Part shown: in pieces, positions 8,235-16,285 of the stretch
How positions within the stretch are numbered: position 1 is the stretch's first letter
How the letters are laid out: each line of letters starts with the position of its first letter
Origin: Marinobacterium iners DSM 11526
Lineage (GTDB): Bacteria > Pseudomonadota > Gammaproteobacteria > Pseudomonadales > Balneatricaceae
Direction of reading: 5' to 3'
Assembly: GCF_900107855.1 (NCBI RefSeq)
Contig: NZ_FNRJ01000003.1
Span: 62,001 to 126,000 of the forward strand
DNA: 64,000 nt
Notes under the pieces: generated by a model
Told to the model about the DNA's origin: nothing
What the model saw: only the letters and a program-made list of their open reading frames with translations
Databases searched by the model: none
Program-made: the position numbers and the translations under genes

Positions 8235-8373
8235 TTATTCTTTATGGCGAGTGTGTGATTCAGGGTTGAATAGGGCTGGAGTCATGCGTTTTGTGCGGTT
8301 CTAAATTGCGAATTGAACCTGTCGTGGTAGCATGAGTTTTTTCCGCCATATCGAACCCTGAAGCGCTATCTCA

Positions 8374-9144
8374 ATGACAATGAAGCCCTCCTTTGCTGAA
8401 GCACTTGAAAATCTGACTCGTCCCCCGCGCATTGCTCTTATTGGTGCAATGGATCAAGAGATCGAATTACTCAAAAACTCCCTGCAGGGTGTCGGCACCC
8501 ACATGGTGGCTGGTTATCCCATTTATACTGGAGCGCTTGATGGCGTTGAGGTGGTGTTACTCAAGTCCGGTATCGGTAAGGTCAATGCCGCGATAGGTAC
8601 AACCTTGCTGTTGCAGCAGTTTGAGCCAGATTGTGTCATTAACACCGGATCGGCCTGCGGGTTTGATGCTGCGCTCAATGTAGGCGATGTCGTGATTTCG
8701 GATGAGGTTCGTCATCATGATGTGGATGTAACGGTATTTGGTTATGAGCCTGGTCAGGTGCCCGGGCTGCCCGCAGCGTTCACGGCCGACCCCTTGCTGG
8801 CGAGAATGGCAGAGGAGTGCATTGCACAGATGCCTCATGTCAATACGGTTCGAGGGCTTATTGCGACCGGTGATAGTTTTATGAACTGTCCGTCGCGTGT
8901 GGCGAGCACTAGGGTTCTGTTTCCGTCCATGAAGGCGGTCGAGATGGAAGCTGCTGCCATCGCCCAAACCTGTCATCAATTCGGTACGCCTTTTATCGTT
9001 ATCCGTGCGCTTTCGGATATTGCAGGCAAGGAGTCGAATCTTTCATTTGAGCGGTTTCTTGATAAGGCGGCACAACATTCAGCCGAGATGGTAATTGCCA
9101 TTGTGAAACGGATCGCCGCAAGGGCTACAAACAACGCAAAGTAA
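8374..9144 (+). CDS. mtnN: 5'-methylthioadenosine/S-adenosylhomocysteine nucleosidase
   Basis: A 256-residue nucleosidase of the Pfs/MTAN family. IALIGAMDQEIELL opens the fold, INTGSACGF corresponds to the usual NTGSAGG loop, V-E-M-E-A-A-A-I-A-Q carries the ribose-binding glutamates and RALSDIAG the catalytic aspartate. It hydrolyses S-adenosylhomocysteine to S-ribosylhomocysteine, the LuxS substrate. It has about 20 residues before the fold, longer than E. coli MtnN (232 residues). Two ATG codons, at 8374 and 8380, are equally possible and neither has a strong ribosome site. Confidence 0.93.
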   Translation: MTMKPSFAEALENLTRPPRIALIGAMDQEIELLKNSLQGVGTHMVAGYPIYTGALDGVEVVLLKSGIGKVNAAIGTTLLLQQFEPDCVINTGSACGFDAALNVGDVVISDEVRHHDVDVTVFGYEPGQVPGLPAAFTADPLLARMAEECIAQMPHVNTVRGLIATGDSFMNCPSRVASTRVLFPSMKAVEMEAAAIAQTCHQFGTPFIVIRALSDIAGKESNLSFERFLDKAAQHSAEMVIAIVKRIAARATNNAK

Positions 9145-9178
9145 TAATCATAAATAATTGTTATTTAAGGAAATTGAC

Positions 9179-10357
9179 ATGATCAATTCTTTCCATCCTC
9201 CGCTGCGAACTCTTATGGGACCAGGGCCTTCTGATGTTAGCCCGCGTGTGCTTGCGGCCATGGCTCGCCCAACTATTGGGCATCTTGATCCTGCCTTTAT
9301 TGGCATGATGGATGAAATCAAGCAGCTGTTGCAGTTTGCCCTGCGCACCAACAACGAATTGACCATGCCTGTTTCAGCACCGGGCTCGGCGGGGATGGAA
9401 GCGTGCTTTGTTAACCTGGTTGAGCCGGGTGACAAGGTGATCGTCTGCCAAAACGGCGTGTTCGGCGGGCGCATGAAAGAAAACGTTGAACGCTTCGGTG
9501 GCATCGCTCTGATGGTTGAAGATGAATGGGGCACAGCGGTCAGCCTGGATAAGGTCAGGGCGCTGATGGAGCAGCATGACGACATCAAACTGCTGGCCTT
9601 CGTTCATGCAGAAACCTCAACCGGTGTTCGTTCCGATGCAGAGGCTTTGTGTCGCCTGGCGCGTGACTATGGCTGTTTGACCATTGTTGATGCAGTCACC
9701 TCTCTGGGTGGGATAGAGCTTGAGGTTGACCTCTGGGGGATAGATGCCATCTATTCAGGCACTCAAAAGTGCCTGTCGGCCCCGCCTGGAATTTCTCCCG
9801 TCAGTTTCAGTGAGCGCGCGCTCGAAAAGGTGCGGCAGCGAGAGAGTCGCGTCCCCAGCTGGTTCCTTGATAAGAAGTTGGTGATGGGATACTGGGGTGG
9901 AGGGCAGAAACGCGCCTACCATCACACGGCGCCAGTTAATGCGCTGTACGGTTTGCATGAGTCGTTGGTTATGCTGCAGGAAGAGGGTATCAAACAGGCT
10001 TGGGAGCGTCATCAGTACCATCATCAGGCCTTGCGGGCTGGGCTTGAGGCGATGGGGCTTCATTTTACTGTTGATGCGCCAGTGCGTTTGCCTCAGCTGA
10101 ATTCGGTTGCAGTGCCGACTGGGGTTGATGAAGCCCGTGTGCGTTCACTTTTGCTGGAGCGTTATGGGCTTGAAATCGGTGCGGGCCTCGGGGTTCTGGC
10201 GGGTAAGGTATGGCGTATCGGTCTTATGGGCAGCTCATGCACGCGGCGTCACGTTATGGTATGCATAGATGCGCTCGAAAATACGCTGCTTGAACTGGGT
10301 GCTGATATTCATGCGGGTGTGGCTGCACAGGCTGCATCGGCTGCTTACGCCGAGTAA
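9179..10357 (+). CDS. Class V aminotransferase, alanine/serine-glyoxylate type
   Basis: A 392-residue PLP enzyme of the AGXT/serine-glyoxylate aminotransferase group. PGPSDV near the N-terminus, APGSAGMEA, the H-A-E-T-S-T-G-V segment, DAVTSLGG with the PLP-binding aspartate, and the Schiff-base lysine (Lys197) in SGTQKCLS are all present. Expected reaction: glyoxylate plus alanine or serine to glycine plus pyruvate or hydroxypyruvate. AAGG eight bases before the ATG at 9179 supports this start over a TTG at 9158. A dehydrogenase follows after 12 bases, so the pair forms an operon. Donor specificity cannot be read from the sequence. Confidence 0.9.
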   Translation: MINSFHPPLRTLMGPGPSDVSPRVLAAMARPTIGHLDPAFIGMMDEIKQLLQFALRTNNELTMPVSAPGSAGMEACFVNLVEPGDKVIVCQNGVFGGRMKENVERFGGIALMVEDEWGTAVSLDKVRALMEQHDDIKLLAFVHAETSTGVRSDAEALCRLARDYGCLTIVDAVTSLGGIELEVDLWGIDAIYSGTQKCLSAPPGISPVSFSERALEKVRQRESRVPSWFLDKKLVMGYWGGGQKRAYHHTAPVNALYGLHESLVMLQEEGIKQAWERHQYHHQALRAGLEAMGLHFTVDAPVRLPQLNSVAVPTGVDEARVRSLLLERYGLEIGAGLGVLAGKVWRIGLMGSSCTRRHVMVCIDALENTLLELGADIHAGVAAQAASAAYAE

Positions 10358-10369
10358 GGAGAATATATC

Positions 10370-11242
10370 ATGGCTAAAATCGCTTTTATCGGCTTGGGTG
10401 TCATGGGTTTTCCGATGGCAGGTCATTTGGCGCGCGCCGGGCATGATGTGTGTGTCTATAACCGTACCCGCAGCAAGGCCGAGCACTGGTGTGCTACCTA
10501 TTCCGGCCGTTCTGCCGCGACACCGGCTGCTGCTGCAGAGGGTGCCGAATTCGTCTTTACCTGCGTGGGTAATGATGACGACTTGCGTCAGGTGACTACC
10601 GGAGCGGAAGGTGTTTTGAAAACGCTTTCACCAGGTTCTGTGCTGATAGATCACACCACGGCTTCTGCTGAAGTGGCGCGGGAGTTGGATTTACAGGCTA
10701 AAGAGCAGGGTTGTGGCTTTCTTGACGCTCCTGTTTCGGGTGGTCAAGCCGGAGCCGAAAACGGTGTACTGAGTATCATGATTGGCGGGGTGGAGGCTGA
10801 TTACGGCCGGGTTTCGCCTCTGCTTGATGCGTATGCCAAGTCTCACCGTTTGCTGGGTGAGGCCGGCAGTGGTCAGCTTGCCAAAATGGTCAATCAGATC
10901 TGTATTGCCGGGCTGGTTCAGGGTTTGGCTGAGGCTGTGCACTTCGTCAAGCGTGCGGGGCTTGAGGGGGAGGCTGTTTTTGATGTAATTCAGCACGGAG
11001 CCGCAGGGTCATGGCAGATGGCAAACCGTCATCAAAGCATGCTGGATGATCGTTATGACTTCGGGTTCGCTGTGGACTGGATGCGCAAGGATCTTCGAAT
11101 TGCGCTTGAAGAAGCCCGGCGTAATGGTGCGCGTCTCCCGGTTACGGCGCTTGTTGACCAGTTTTATGCTGATTTGCAGGCCGAGGGTAATGGTCGACTG
11201 GATACATCAAGTCTGCTCAAAAGGCTTGAGAAAGGGGGCTGA
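10370..11242 (+). CDS. NAD(P)-dependent beta-hydroxyacid dehydrogenase (GarR/MmsB-like)
   Basis: A 290-residue member of the beta-hydroxyacid dehydrogenase family. FIGLGVMGFPMA is the dinucleotide-binding loop, DAPVSGGQAGAENG the substrate-binding signature, and the catalytic lysine lies in G-S-G-Q-L-A-K-M-V-N-Q (about residue 170). Relatives reduce tartronate semialdehyde to glycerate, or oxidise 3-hydroxyisobutyrate. Since the upstream gene can make hydroxypyruvate and a hydroxypyruvate isomerase is encoded at 1725, tartronate semialdehyde reductase is a sensible guess but only a guess. GGAG lies upstream of the ATG. Confidence 0.87.
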   Translation: MAKIAFIGLGVMGFPMAGHLARAGHDVCVYNRTRSKAEHWCATYSGRSAATPAAAAEGAEFVFTCVGNDDDLRQVTTGAEGVLKTLSPGSVLIDHTTASAEVARELDLQAKEQGCGFLDAPVSGGQAGAENGVLSIMIGGVEADYGRVSPLLDAYAKSHRLLGEAGSGQLAKMVNQICIAGLVQGLAEAVHFVKRAGLEGEAVFDVIQHGAAGSWQMANRHQSMLDDRYDFGFAVDWMRKDLRIALEEARRNGARLPVTALVDQFYADLQAEGNGRLDTSSLLKRLEKGG

Positions 11243-11313
11243 ACTGCAGATAATGCCGTTCTTTCGCCCAGCGGTGCGAACAGAATTATTACAATGATTG
11301 AGGAGTAGTTTCT

Positions 11314-11460
11314 ATGTTGAATATCGATAAATACAGCATGATTTCATTCGCACCGAGTATTGCGATTGTAGCGGCGATGCTGGTAATGACGTTTCTTGGT
11401 GTGCGCTTTCTGAAGCGAGAAATCGCCAAGGATGCTGCCCGAGCACAGCAAAAGAAGTAA
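11314..11460 (+). CDS. Small single-pass membrane protein, 48 residues, unknown
   Basis: A short frame with a good ribosome site (GAGGAG, nine to ten bases before the ATG). It encodes a short polar start, one hydrophobic segment (about residues 11-30, rich in Ala, Ile, Val, Leu, Met) and a basic tail with K-R-E-I-A-K and a final Q-Q-K-K. This is the pattern of a small inner-membrane protein with a cytoplasmic basic end. It lies 71 bases after the dehydrogenase and 71 before the next unknown gene. I do not recognise a family. Confidence 0.65.
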   Translation: MLNIDKYSMISFAPSIAIVAAMLVMTFLGVRFLKREIAKDAARAQQKK

Positions 11461-11531
11461 AAGATTTGGCGGCCTTGGTCGCCTGATTTTCCTGAGGTGA
11501 ATCAGGCCTCTACCCGTCAAGGAGGGATCAG

Positions 11532-11849
11532 ATGACAACCATCAATAGTCGGCGTCATGCAGCCTCGGTTGCGCAGCCGAGTGAGCGTGAGCGCCATCCT
11601 CTACTGTCTGACAACGACATCAACACCATTCTGGTGAATGGTGCGCAGATATCTCTCAGTAAGTTGAAGCGGGCACGTAGTTTTGATGCGCGTCTGTATT
11701 ACTATGCTGAAATCGGTGTCTATCTTGAGGTGTCGCTCTCCCGGGGCGCGGGTATTCTGGATGCAACCCGTGAGCAGCTTGAAGCCATTCATCGCGAGGC
11801 CACCCACCTGCATATGGATGCCAACAAAAACCTGAATGAAGTTAGCTGA
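11532..11849 (+). CDS. Hypothetical protein, 105 residues, upstream of uvrC
   Basis: No family recognised. The protein is polar and probably cytoplasmic: residues 1-25 look disordered, followed by an alpha-helical body ([27 protein letters not shown]) and a helical C-terminus. AAGGAGGG lies just upstream of the ATG at 11532, so it should be well translated. Its 3' end overlaps the uvrC start by 14 bases, suggesting translational coupling. In many gammaproteobacteria the gene before uvrC is the response regulator uvrY/gacA; here this small gene takes that place. Confidence 0.75.
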   Translation: MTTINSRRHAASVAQPSERERHPLLSDNDINTILVNGAQISLSKLKRARSFDARLYYYAEIGVYLEVSLSRGAGILDATREQLEAIHREATHLHMDANKNLNEVS

Positions 11850-13701
11850 AGAGCAACAAGACCCGGCTGCCGATAGCGCTGTCGGGTTTGACAGCAAGGC
11901 ATTCCTGCGCCGATTAACCCAGCGGCCCGGTGTGTATCAGATGTATGATGCCGGCGGAAAAATTCTTTACGTTGGTAAAGCTAAAAATCTCAAGAGCCGG
12001 GTCAGCAGCTATTTTCGCTCCAATGGGCTGAGTACAAAGACTCAGGCACTGGTTGCTCGTATCTGCCGTATTGAGGTCACCGTCACCGGCAGTGAGACGG
12101 AAGCTCTGTTGCTGGAGCAAAACCTGATCAAGCAGCAGCGTCCTCCCTACAATATTTTGCTGCGCGACGATAAATCCTATCCCTATATCTTTGTCAGTGA
12201 CCGCGATACTTTCCCGGCCATCACTTTTCAGCGGGGGGCAGGGCGTAAAAATGGGCGCTATTTTGGCCCCTATCCCAGTTCCGGTGCAGTGAAAGAGAGT
12301 CTCAATCTGCTGCAGAAGGTGTTTCGGATTCGCCAGTGTGAAGACAGTTTCTTTCGAAATCGCTCTCGCCCCTGTCTGCAGTATCAGATCAGGCGCTGTA
12401 CGGCACCCTGTGTCGGCCTGATCAGTGAGGATGCCTATCGTCAGGACCTCAATCACGCAATGCAGTTCCTGCAGGGGCGTAGCCAGGAATTGATGCAGAC
12501 ACTGGCGCAGGAAATGGAGGATGCCGCCGCCCGTCTTGAATTTGAGCGTGCCGCCAGTCTGCGTGACCAGATCAGTGCATTGCAGCAGGTACAGGAGCAG
12601 CAGTTTGTCAGTGGGCAAAGTGGTGATGCCGATGTGCTGGGGTGTGCAGTTCAGCCTGGTGGTGTCTGTGTTCATGCACTGTTTGTGCGAGGTGGGCGCG
12701 TCATCGGCAGCAAGGTTTATCATCCTCGGGTGTCGATTGAGGATACGCCAGCGGAAGTATTGTCTGCTTTTATCGCTCAGTTTTATTTAAGCGGTCCACG
12801 TGAGATTCCTGCAGCCGTGATTGTTTCCGTTGAGCTACCTGATCAGGAGTGTATTCAGCAGGCCTTGGAGCAGCGGCGCGGACGCAAGATGGTCATCATG
12901 TCGCGCGTGAGGGGGGATCGCGCCGGTTGGCAGCGTCTGGCCCAAACCAACGCGGAGCAGCAGCTGGGCAGTCATCTGGCCAGTAAGCAGAATATCTATA
13001 ATCGCTATTTGGCACTGCAGGATGCACTGGGGCTGGACTCAATCCCGCAACGCCTTGAATGCTTTGATATCAGTCACAGTTCAGGCGAGGCAACAGTAGC
13101 CTCCTGTGTTGTCTTTGACCGAGAGGGGCCGAAGAAGTCGGACTATCGGCGTTTTAATATTGAAGATATAACAGGCGGGGATGACTATGCCGCCATGCAT
13201 CAGGCCCTCAGTCGTCGGTATACACGAGTGCGCAAGGGGGAGGGGGTGTTGCCGGATCTGTTGATCATTGATGGTGGAAAAGGGCAGGTTGCACAGGCAG
13301 TGATGGTTATGGAAGAGCTGCAAATCAACGACGTACTGGTCGTAGGAGTGGCGAAGGGGCCGACTCGGAAAGCGGGCTTTGAAGTGTTGATTCGTGGTGA
13401 TAGCGGGGAAGAGACTGTGCTTGCATCGGATTCGCCCGCTTTGCATCTATTGCAACATATTCGTGATGAATCGCACCGGTTTGCCATTACCGGGCATCGG
13501 GCGAGGCGCGGCAAAGCGCGCCGCAAATCAACCTTGGAAGGAATATCTGGAGTAGGCCCCAAGCGCAGACGCGAACTGCTGAAGCATTTTGGTGGTGTCA
13601 AAGAGGTCGAGCGGGCCAGTGTTGAAGAAATTGCAAAAGTCTCTACTATAAGCCGGACGTTGGCACAGGAAATTTATGCCGCACTCCACCCCGAAAGTTG
13701 A
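11836..13701 (+). CDS. uvrC: Excinuclease ABC subunit UvrC
   Basis: A 621-residue UvrC. The GIY-YIG nuclease domain (residues about 28-110: P-G-V-Y-Q-M-Y ... I-L-Y-V-G-K-A-K-N) makes the 3' incision. The [14 protein letters not shown] motif (about 235-265) binds UvrB, the RNase H-like C-terminal nuclease (about 290-540, with E-C-F-D-I-S-H and [10 protein letters not shown]) makes the 5' incision, and tandem helix-hairpin-helix motifs end the protein (about 555-615: [18 protein letters not shown]). It acts in nucleotide excision repair. The four-cysteine C-P-C-L-Q ... C-T-A-P-C region typical of UvrC is present near residue 175-195. It is followed by pgsA, as in E. coli. Confidence 0.97.
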   Translation: MKLAEEQQDPAADSAVGFDSKAFLRRLTQRPGVYQMYDAGGKILYVGKAKNLKSRVSSYFRSNGLSTKTQALVARICRIEVTVTGSETEALLLEQNLIKQQRPPYNILLRDDKSYPYIFVSDRDTFPAITFQRGAGRKNGRYFGPYPSSGAVKESLNLLQKVFRIRQCEDSFFRNRSRPCLQYQIRRCTAPCVGLISEDAYRQDLNHAMQFLQGRSQELMQTLAQEMEDAAARLEFERAASLRDQISALQQVQEQQFVSGQSGDADVLGCAVQPGGVCVHALFVRGGRVIGSKVYHPRVSIEDTPAEVLSAFIAQFYLSGPREIPAAVIVSVELPDQECIQQALEQRRGRKMVIMSRVRGDRAGWQRLAQTNAEQQLGSHLASKQNIYNRYLALQDALGLDSIPQRLECFDISHSSGEATVASCVVFDREGPKKSDYRRFNIEDITGGDDYAAMHQALSRRYTRVRKGEGVLPDLLIIDGGKGQVAQAVMVMEELQINDVLVVGVAKGPTRKAGFEVLIRGDSGEETVLASDSPALHLLQHIRDESHRFAITGHRARRGKARRKSTLEGISGVGPKRRRELLKHFGGVKEVERASVEEIAKVSTISRTLAQEIYAALHPES

Positions 13702-13725
13702 AGCAGGAAGTAACGGGACACTCAT

Positions 13726-14283
13726 TTGTATACGATAAAACTACCCAACCTACTGACGCTGCTTCGCATCGTCCTGATTCCAGTTTTCATACTGGTTTAT
13801 TACCTGCCATATGCGTGGTCACCTTGGGCTGCATCCGCCATTTTTGGCCTGGCCGCGATTACTGACTGGTTTGATGGCTATTTGGCTCGGAAGCTTGATC
13901 AGGCTTCCCCCTTTGGGGCTTTTCTTGATCCTGTGGCAGATAAATTGATGGTGGCTGCCGCACTTGTAGTGCTGGTTGAGGTATTCGCTTCTCCTTTGGT
14001 CACTATTCCTGCAATTGTCATTATAGGGCGAGAAATTGTTATTTCGGCTCTGCGTGAATGGATGGCTGAACTCGGCGAGCGTGCCAGTGTGGCAGTATCA
14101 AATATTGGAAAAATCAAGACAACACTGCAGATGGTCTCGATTCTCATCTTGATAGCAATGCCGCTGTATAGTCCGCTTTCCTGGTTGGGAATTGTTGCGC
14201 TGTATGGTGCTGCGGCGCTGACACTATGGTCAATGGTGCTCTACCTGCACGCGGCATGGCCTCATCTGAGTGATGATATCTGA
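13726..14283 (+). CDS. pgsA: CDP-diacylglycerol-glycerol-3-phosphate 3-phosphatidyltransferase
   Basis: A 185-residue inner-membrane CDP-alcohol phosphatidyltransferase that makes phosphatidylglycerophosphate. The catalytic signature D-W-F-D-G-Y-L-A-R ... [10 protein letters not shown] (D-x2-DG-x2-AR-x8-G-x3-D-x3-D) is complete around residues 44-66, with several hydrophobic segments. Alignment by eye with E. coli PgsA places the start at TTG 13726 ([14 protein letters not shown]); no ATG is available. Only 24 bases separate it from uvrC. The tRNA promoter follows 43 bases after the stop. Confidence 0.95.
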   Translation: MYTIKLPNLLTLLRIVLIPVFILVYYLPYAWSPWAASAIFGLAAITDWFDGYLARKLDQASPFGAFLDPVADKLMVAAALVVLVEVFASPLVTIPAIVIIGREIVISALREWMAELGERASVAVSNIGKIKTTLQMVSILILIAMPLYSPLSWLGIVALYGAAALTLWSMVLYLHAAWPHLSDDI

Positions 14284-14326
14284 AGTAAGTGGTTAATATT
14301 TAAGCAAATTTTTTTCAGTATTATGG

Positions 14327-14354
14327 TTGACACCCCGCGGGATCTCTCTATAAT
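14327..14354 (+). promoter_or_regulatory. Strong sigma-70 promoter for the tRNA-Gly/tRNA-Cys unit
   Basis: TTGACA (14327-14332) and a perfect TATAAT (14349-14354) with 16-base spacing. The mature tRNA-Gly starts 18 bases after the -10 box. The sequence next to the -10 box (ACGCACC) is GC-rich, as in promoters under stringent control. Confidence 0.88.
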
Positions 14355-14372
14355 ACGCACCACTGTTGAGGC

Positions 14373-14448
<76 letters not shown>

Positions 14449-14461
14449 ATCTCAACGGTAT

Positions 14462-14535
14462 GGCTGGATGGCAGAGTGGTCATGCAGCGGACTGCAACTC
14501 CGTGTACGCCGGTTCGATTCCGACTCCAGCCTCCA
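14462..14535 (+). tRNA. cysT: tRNA-Cys (GCA)
   Basis: A 74-base cloverleaf: acceptor arm GGCTGGA with TCCAGCC, anticodon loop CTGCAAC (GCA, cysteine), T-arm GGTTCGATTCC, encoded CCA at 14533-14535. The CCA is also the first part of a long perfect hairpin (14533-14573). Confidence 0.96.
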
Positions 14536-14573
14536 TTCCTCTCAGGTGATTTTTTGACACCTGAGAGGAATGG
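14533..14573 (+). repeat. 16-bp perfect hairpin fused to the tRNA-Cys 3' end
   Basis: The 16 bases 14533-14548, which begin with the tRNA CCA, are exactly complementary to 14558-14573; the nine-base loop is T-rich. No T tract follows, so it is not a standard terminator. It would make a very stable stem directly on the precursor's 3' side and must be opened or cut away for 3' maturation. Confidence 0.8.
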
Positions 14574-14689
14574 AACCATACAAAATAACTTCCCCTCTTC
14601 GTTGTTAGTGCTGTCAATATTCTGCACAGCTCTATATCTAATCAATTACTCTCTTTTTCGGCTTATCGATTCTGTCTGCTCCGCCTTGG

Positions 14690-14716
14690 TTTAAACGGGC
14701 AGGCGTATGCCTGCCC
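14690..14716 (-). terminator. Terminator of the TRIC-channel gene
   Basis: Perfect eight-base GC-rich arms (GGGCAGGC with GCCTGCCC) around a four-base loop, located nine bases past the stop of the leftward channel gene. The minus-strand T tract is short (GTTTAAACC), so efficiency is uncertain. Confidence 0.65.
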
Positions 14717-14724
14717 TCAGGCAA

Positions 14725-15342
14725 TTATTTCCAGCGGCCAGGGGCGTAGCTGAATACAGGCAACGACCAGTGCCAGTATATTGCGGCTACACGCATCATG
14801 ATGCCGGTGGCAAACGACAGTATTAGATTGAGATCATGATTTAATCCCATTTGCTCCAGCTGGAGATAAAGCAATGCAACCAGCAAAGAGATGCTTGCAT
14901 AGAGTTCGTGTCGAAAAACTACAGGTACTCGCTGACACAGTACATCGCGCAGAATGCCCCCAAAAATACCCGTTATCATGCCTGCCATAACAACTATGGG
15001 TGTACTGTAGCCGAGCTCAAGGGCTACATTGCAGCCAATAATGGTGAATGCAATAAGGCCCATGGCGTCCAGCAGCAGGAAGATCTTGTGCAAATGATGC
15101 ATGAAGCGGGCAATCAGCATGGTGATCAGTCCGGCTGAGACAGTCAGGTAGATGTACTCGGGGTGCTGTGTCCAGGAAACAGGAAAGTGTCCCAGTAGAA
15201 TATCGCGAATGGTGCCACCGCCCAGGGCGGTGATGAAGGCGATAACACTTACGCCAAACATATCCATATTGCGACGGCCGGCAGCAAGTGCGCCAGACAT
15301 GGCTTCTGCGGTAATGGCGAGAATGTAGATGTAGGTGAGCAC
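14725..15342 (-). CDS. TRIC-type membrane channel / UPF0126 (YadS/YicG-like)
   Basis: A 205-residue protein with about seven membrane segments in two repeats. Each repeat carries the family hallmark: GALAAGRRNMDMFG with A-L-G-G-G-T-I-R-D-I-L-L-G, and G-C-N-V-A-L with I-F-G-G-I-L-R-D-V-L. The glycine-rich GG.xRD motif defines prokaryotic TRIC (trimeric intracellular cation) channels, formerly UPF0126. The start is GTG at 15342 with GGGAGG seven bases before it. A tandem glycine riboswitch lies directly upstream, so the protein probably handles glycine, or ions needed when glycine is abundant. The transported species is not established here. Confidence 0.9.
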   Translation of the reverse strand: MLTYIYILAITAEAMSGALAAGRRNMDMFGVSVIAFITALGGGTIRDILLGHFPVSWTQHPEYIYLTVSAGLITMLIARFMHHLHKIFLLLDAMGLIAFTIIGCNVALELGYSTPIVVMAGMITGIFGGILRDVLCQRVPVVFRHELYASISLLVALLYLQLEQMGLNHDLNLILSFATGIMMRVAAIYWHWSLPVFSYAPGRWK

Positions 15343-15376
15343 GTGTAAACCTCCCGTTAGGGTGTTTATCCGCCTC

Positions 15377-15552
15377 TCCCTCTGTCCGGGTTACCTGAGA
15401 GTTTGCACGCTTTCGGCGTGTTGCCCCTTCGGTGGGTCAGTTCTGGCTGACCGCTCTCCAGTCGACGTAATATGTGTGTGGTCGCAGTACCTGAGCCTGA
15501 GCGATTATGGGAGTTTGCGCCTTCGGCGGGGTGTGAGCCCTCTCTCCTGCGA
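15377..15552 (-). promoter_or_regulatory. Tandem glycine riboswitch (gcvT type)
   Basis: On the minus strand two consecutive aptamers can be read. The first (about 15485-15552) has GGAGAGAGGG, CCGCCGAAGGCGCAAACTCCC and GCTCAGGTACTG. The second (about 15377-15463) has TGGAGAGCGG, CCACCGAAGGGGCAAC, GCAAACTCTCAGGTA and GGACAGAGGG. These are the conserved blocks of the glycine-binding RNA, joined by a short linker as in cooperative tandem forms. The RNA ends about 35 bases before the GTG of the channel gene. No terminator hairpin lies between, so control is probably at translation initiation. Confidence 0.92.
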
Positions 15553-15596
15553 AGCGGCGATTATAGCTTGTGCAGGAAATAAGGCAACCGTCCAAA

Positions 15597-15812
15597 TCAG
15601 CTGCGGCGTTTGATGTCGCGCAGCAAGCTGGACAAGTCCAGTCCGGTATTGGCTGCAAGGGCATCGAGATCATGAAAGGCGGGGGGGAGGGAGCGTTGTT
15701 TGAGTTTCTGTTGATGCTGATCTTCAATGCGCTGTACGAGCATTTTGCGAACCTGTTCCAGTTGTTCAGGCTCCAGGTTCATTAAATAGGCAGGCAGTTC
15801 GGTTTCACTCAT
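15597..15812 (-). CDS. Hypothetical protein, 71 residues
   Basis: No family recognised. It is mostly helical and charged: M-S-E-T-E-L-P-A-Y-L-M-N-L then a strongly amphipathic helix (E-Q-L-E-Q-V-R-K-M-L-V-Q-R-I-E) and a basic end (S-L-L-R-D-I-K-R-R-S). Its stop is about 45 bases upstream of the riboswitch, so read-through into the glycine-controlled channel gene is possible. The 281 bases between 15813 and the tRNA-Leu hold no gene that I can support. Confidence 0.55.
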   Translation of the reverse strand: MSETELPAYLMNLEPEQLEQVRKMLVQRIEDQHQQKLKQRSLPPAFHDLDALAANTGLDLSSLLRDIKRRS

Positions 15813-16093
15813 ACCAATATAGTTCCTGACAAGTCAGTATCACGTTAGGTGTACATCCAGTACAGATAATAAAGAAGGTGTTGTATCCAGGTGGTGTGCA
15901 GCAAATAAAACTACGGATATCGATTGTATATAGGCCATAGGTCACCTGCAAGCCTTATTCGGGAGTACAGGTTAGGATCTTGCATGGATATCTTGGTGGC
16001 AATATAACGGGCGTGATTATGTGCAAAAACTATCAAAAGTGAGTTTGTTTTTAGAATCCAAGTGTTGTTTAAAAGGTTTCTTTACAGACTGAC

Positions 16094-16179
16094 TGGTGCC
16101 CCGAACCGGACTCGAACCGGTACAGCCAAAGGCCGAGGGATTTTAAATCCCTTGTGTCTACCAATTTCACCATCGGGGC
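16094..16179 (-). tRNA. leuZ: tRNA-Leu (TAA)
   Basis: An 86-base class II tRNA on the minus strand: acceptor GCCCCGA with TCGGGGC, discriminator A and encoded CCA, anticodon TAA in the loop of GGGATTTAAAATCCC, a long variable arm (CTCGGCCTTTGGCTG), and T-arm GGTTCGAGTCC. In E. coli leuZ follows glyW and cysT in one transcript; here it is 1.6 kb away and inverted, behind gapdh. Confidence 0.96.
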
Positions 16180-16285
16180 TTTGCGCGCTGATTAAGGGCT
16201 TGGTCTTTTCAATCAAAGCGTTGAGCGCGCATTCTCCCGTTGCTTGAATAAAAAGTCAAACGAAATACGCGCTCTGCTTCCTGGC

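Noticed and set aside
9158-9178. Upstream TTG start for the aminotransferase
   Set aside because: The ribosome site AAGG lies between this TTG and the ATG at 9179, so it can only serve the ATG.
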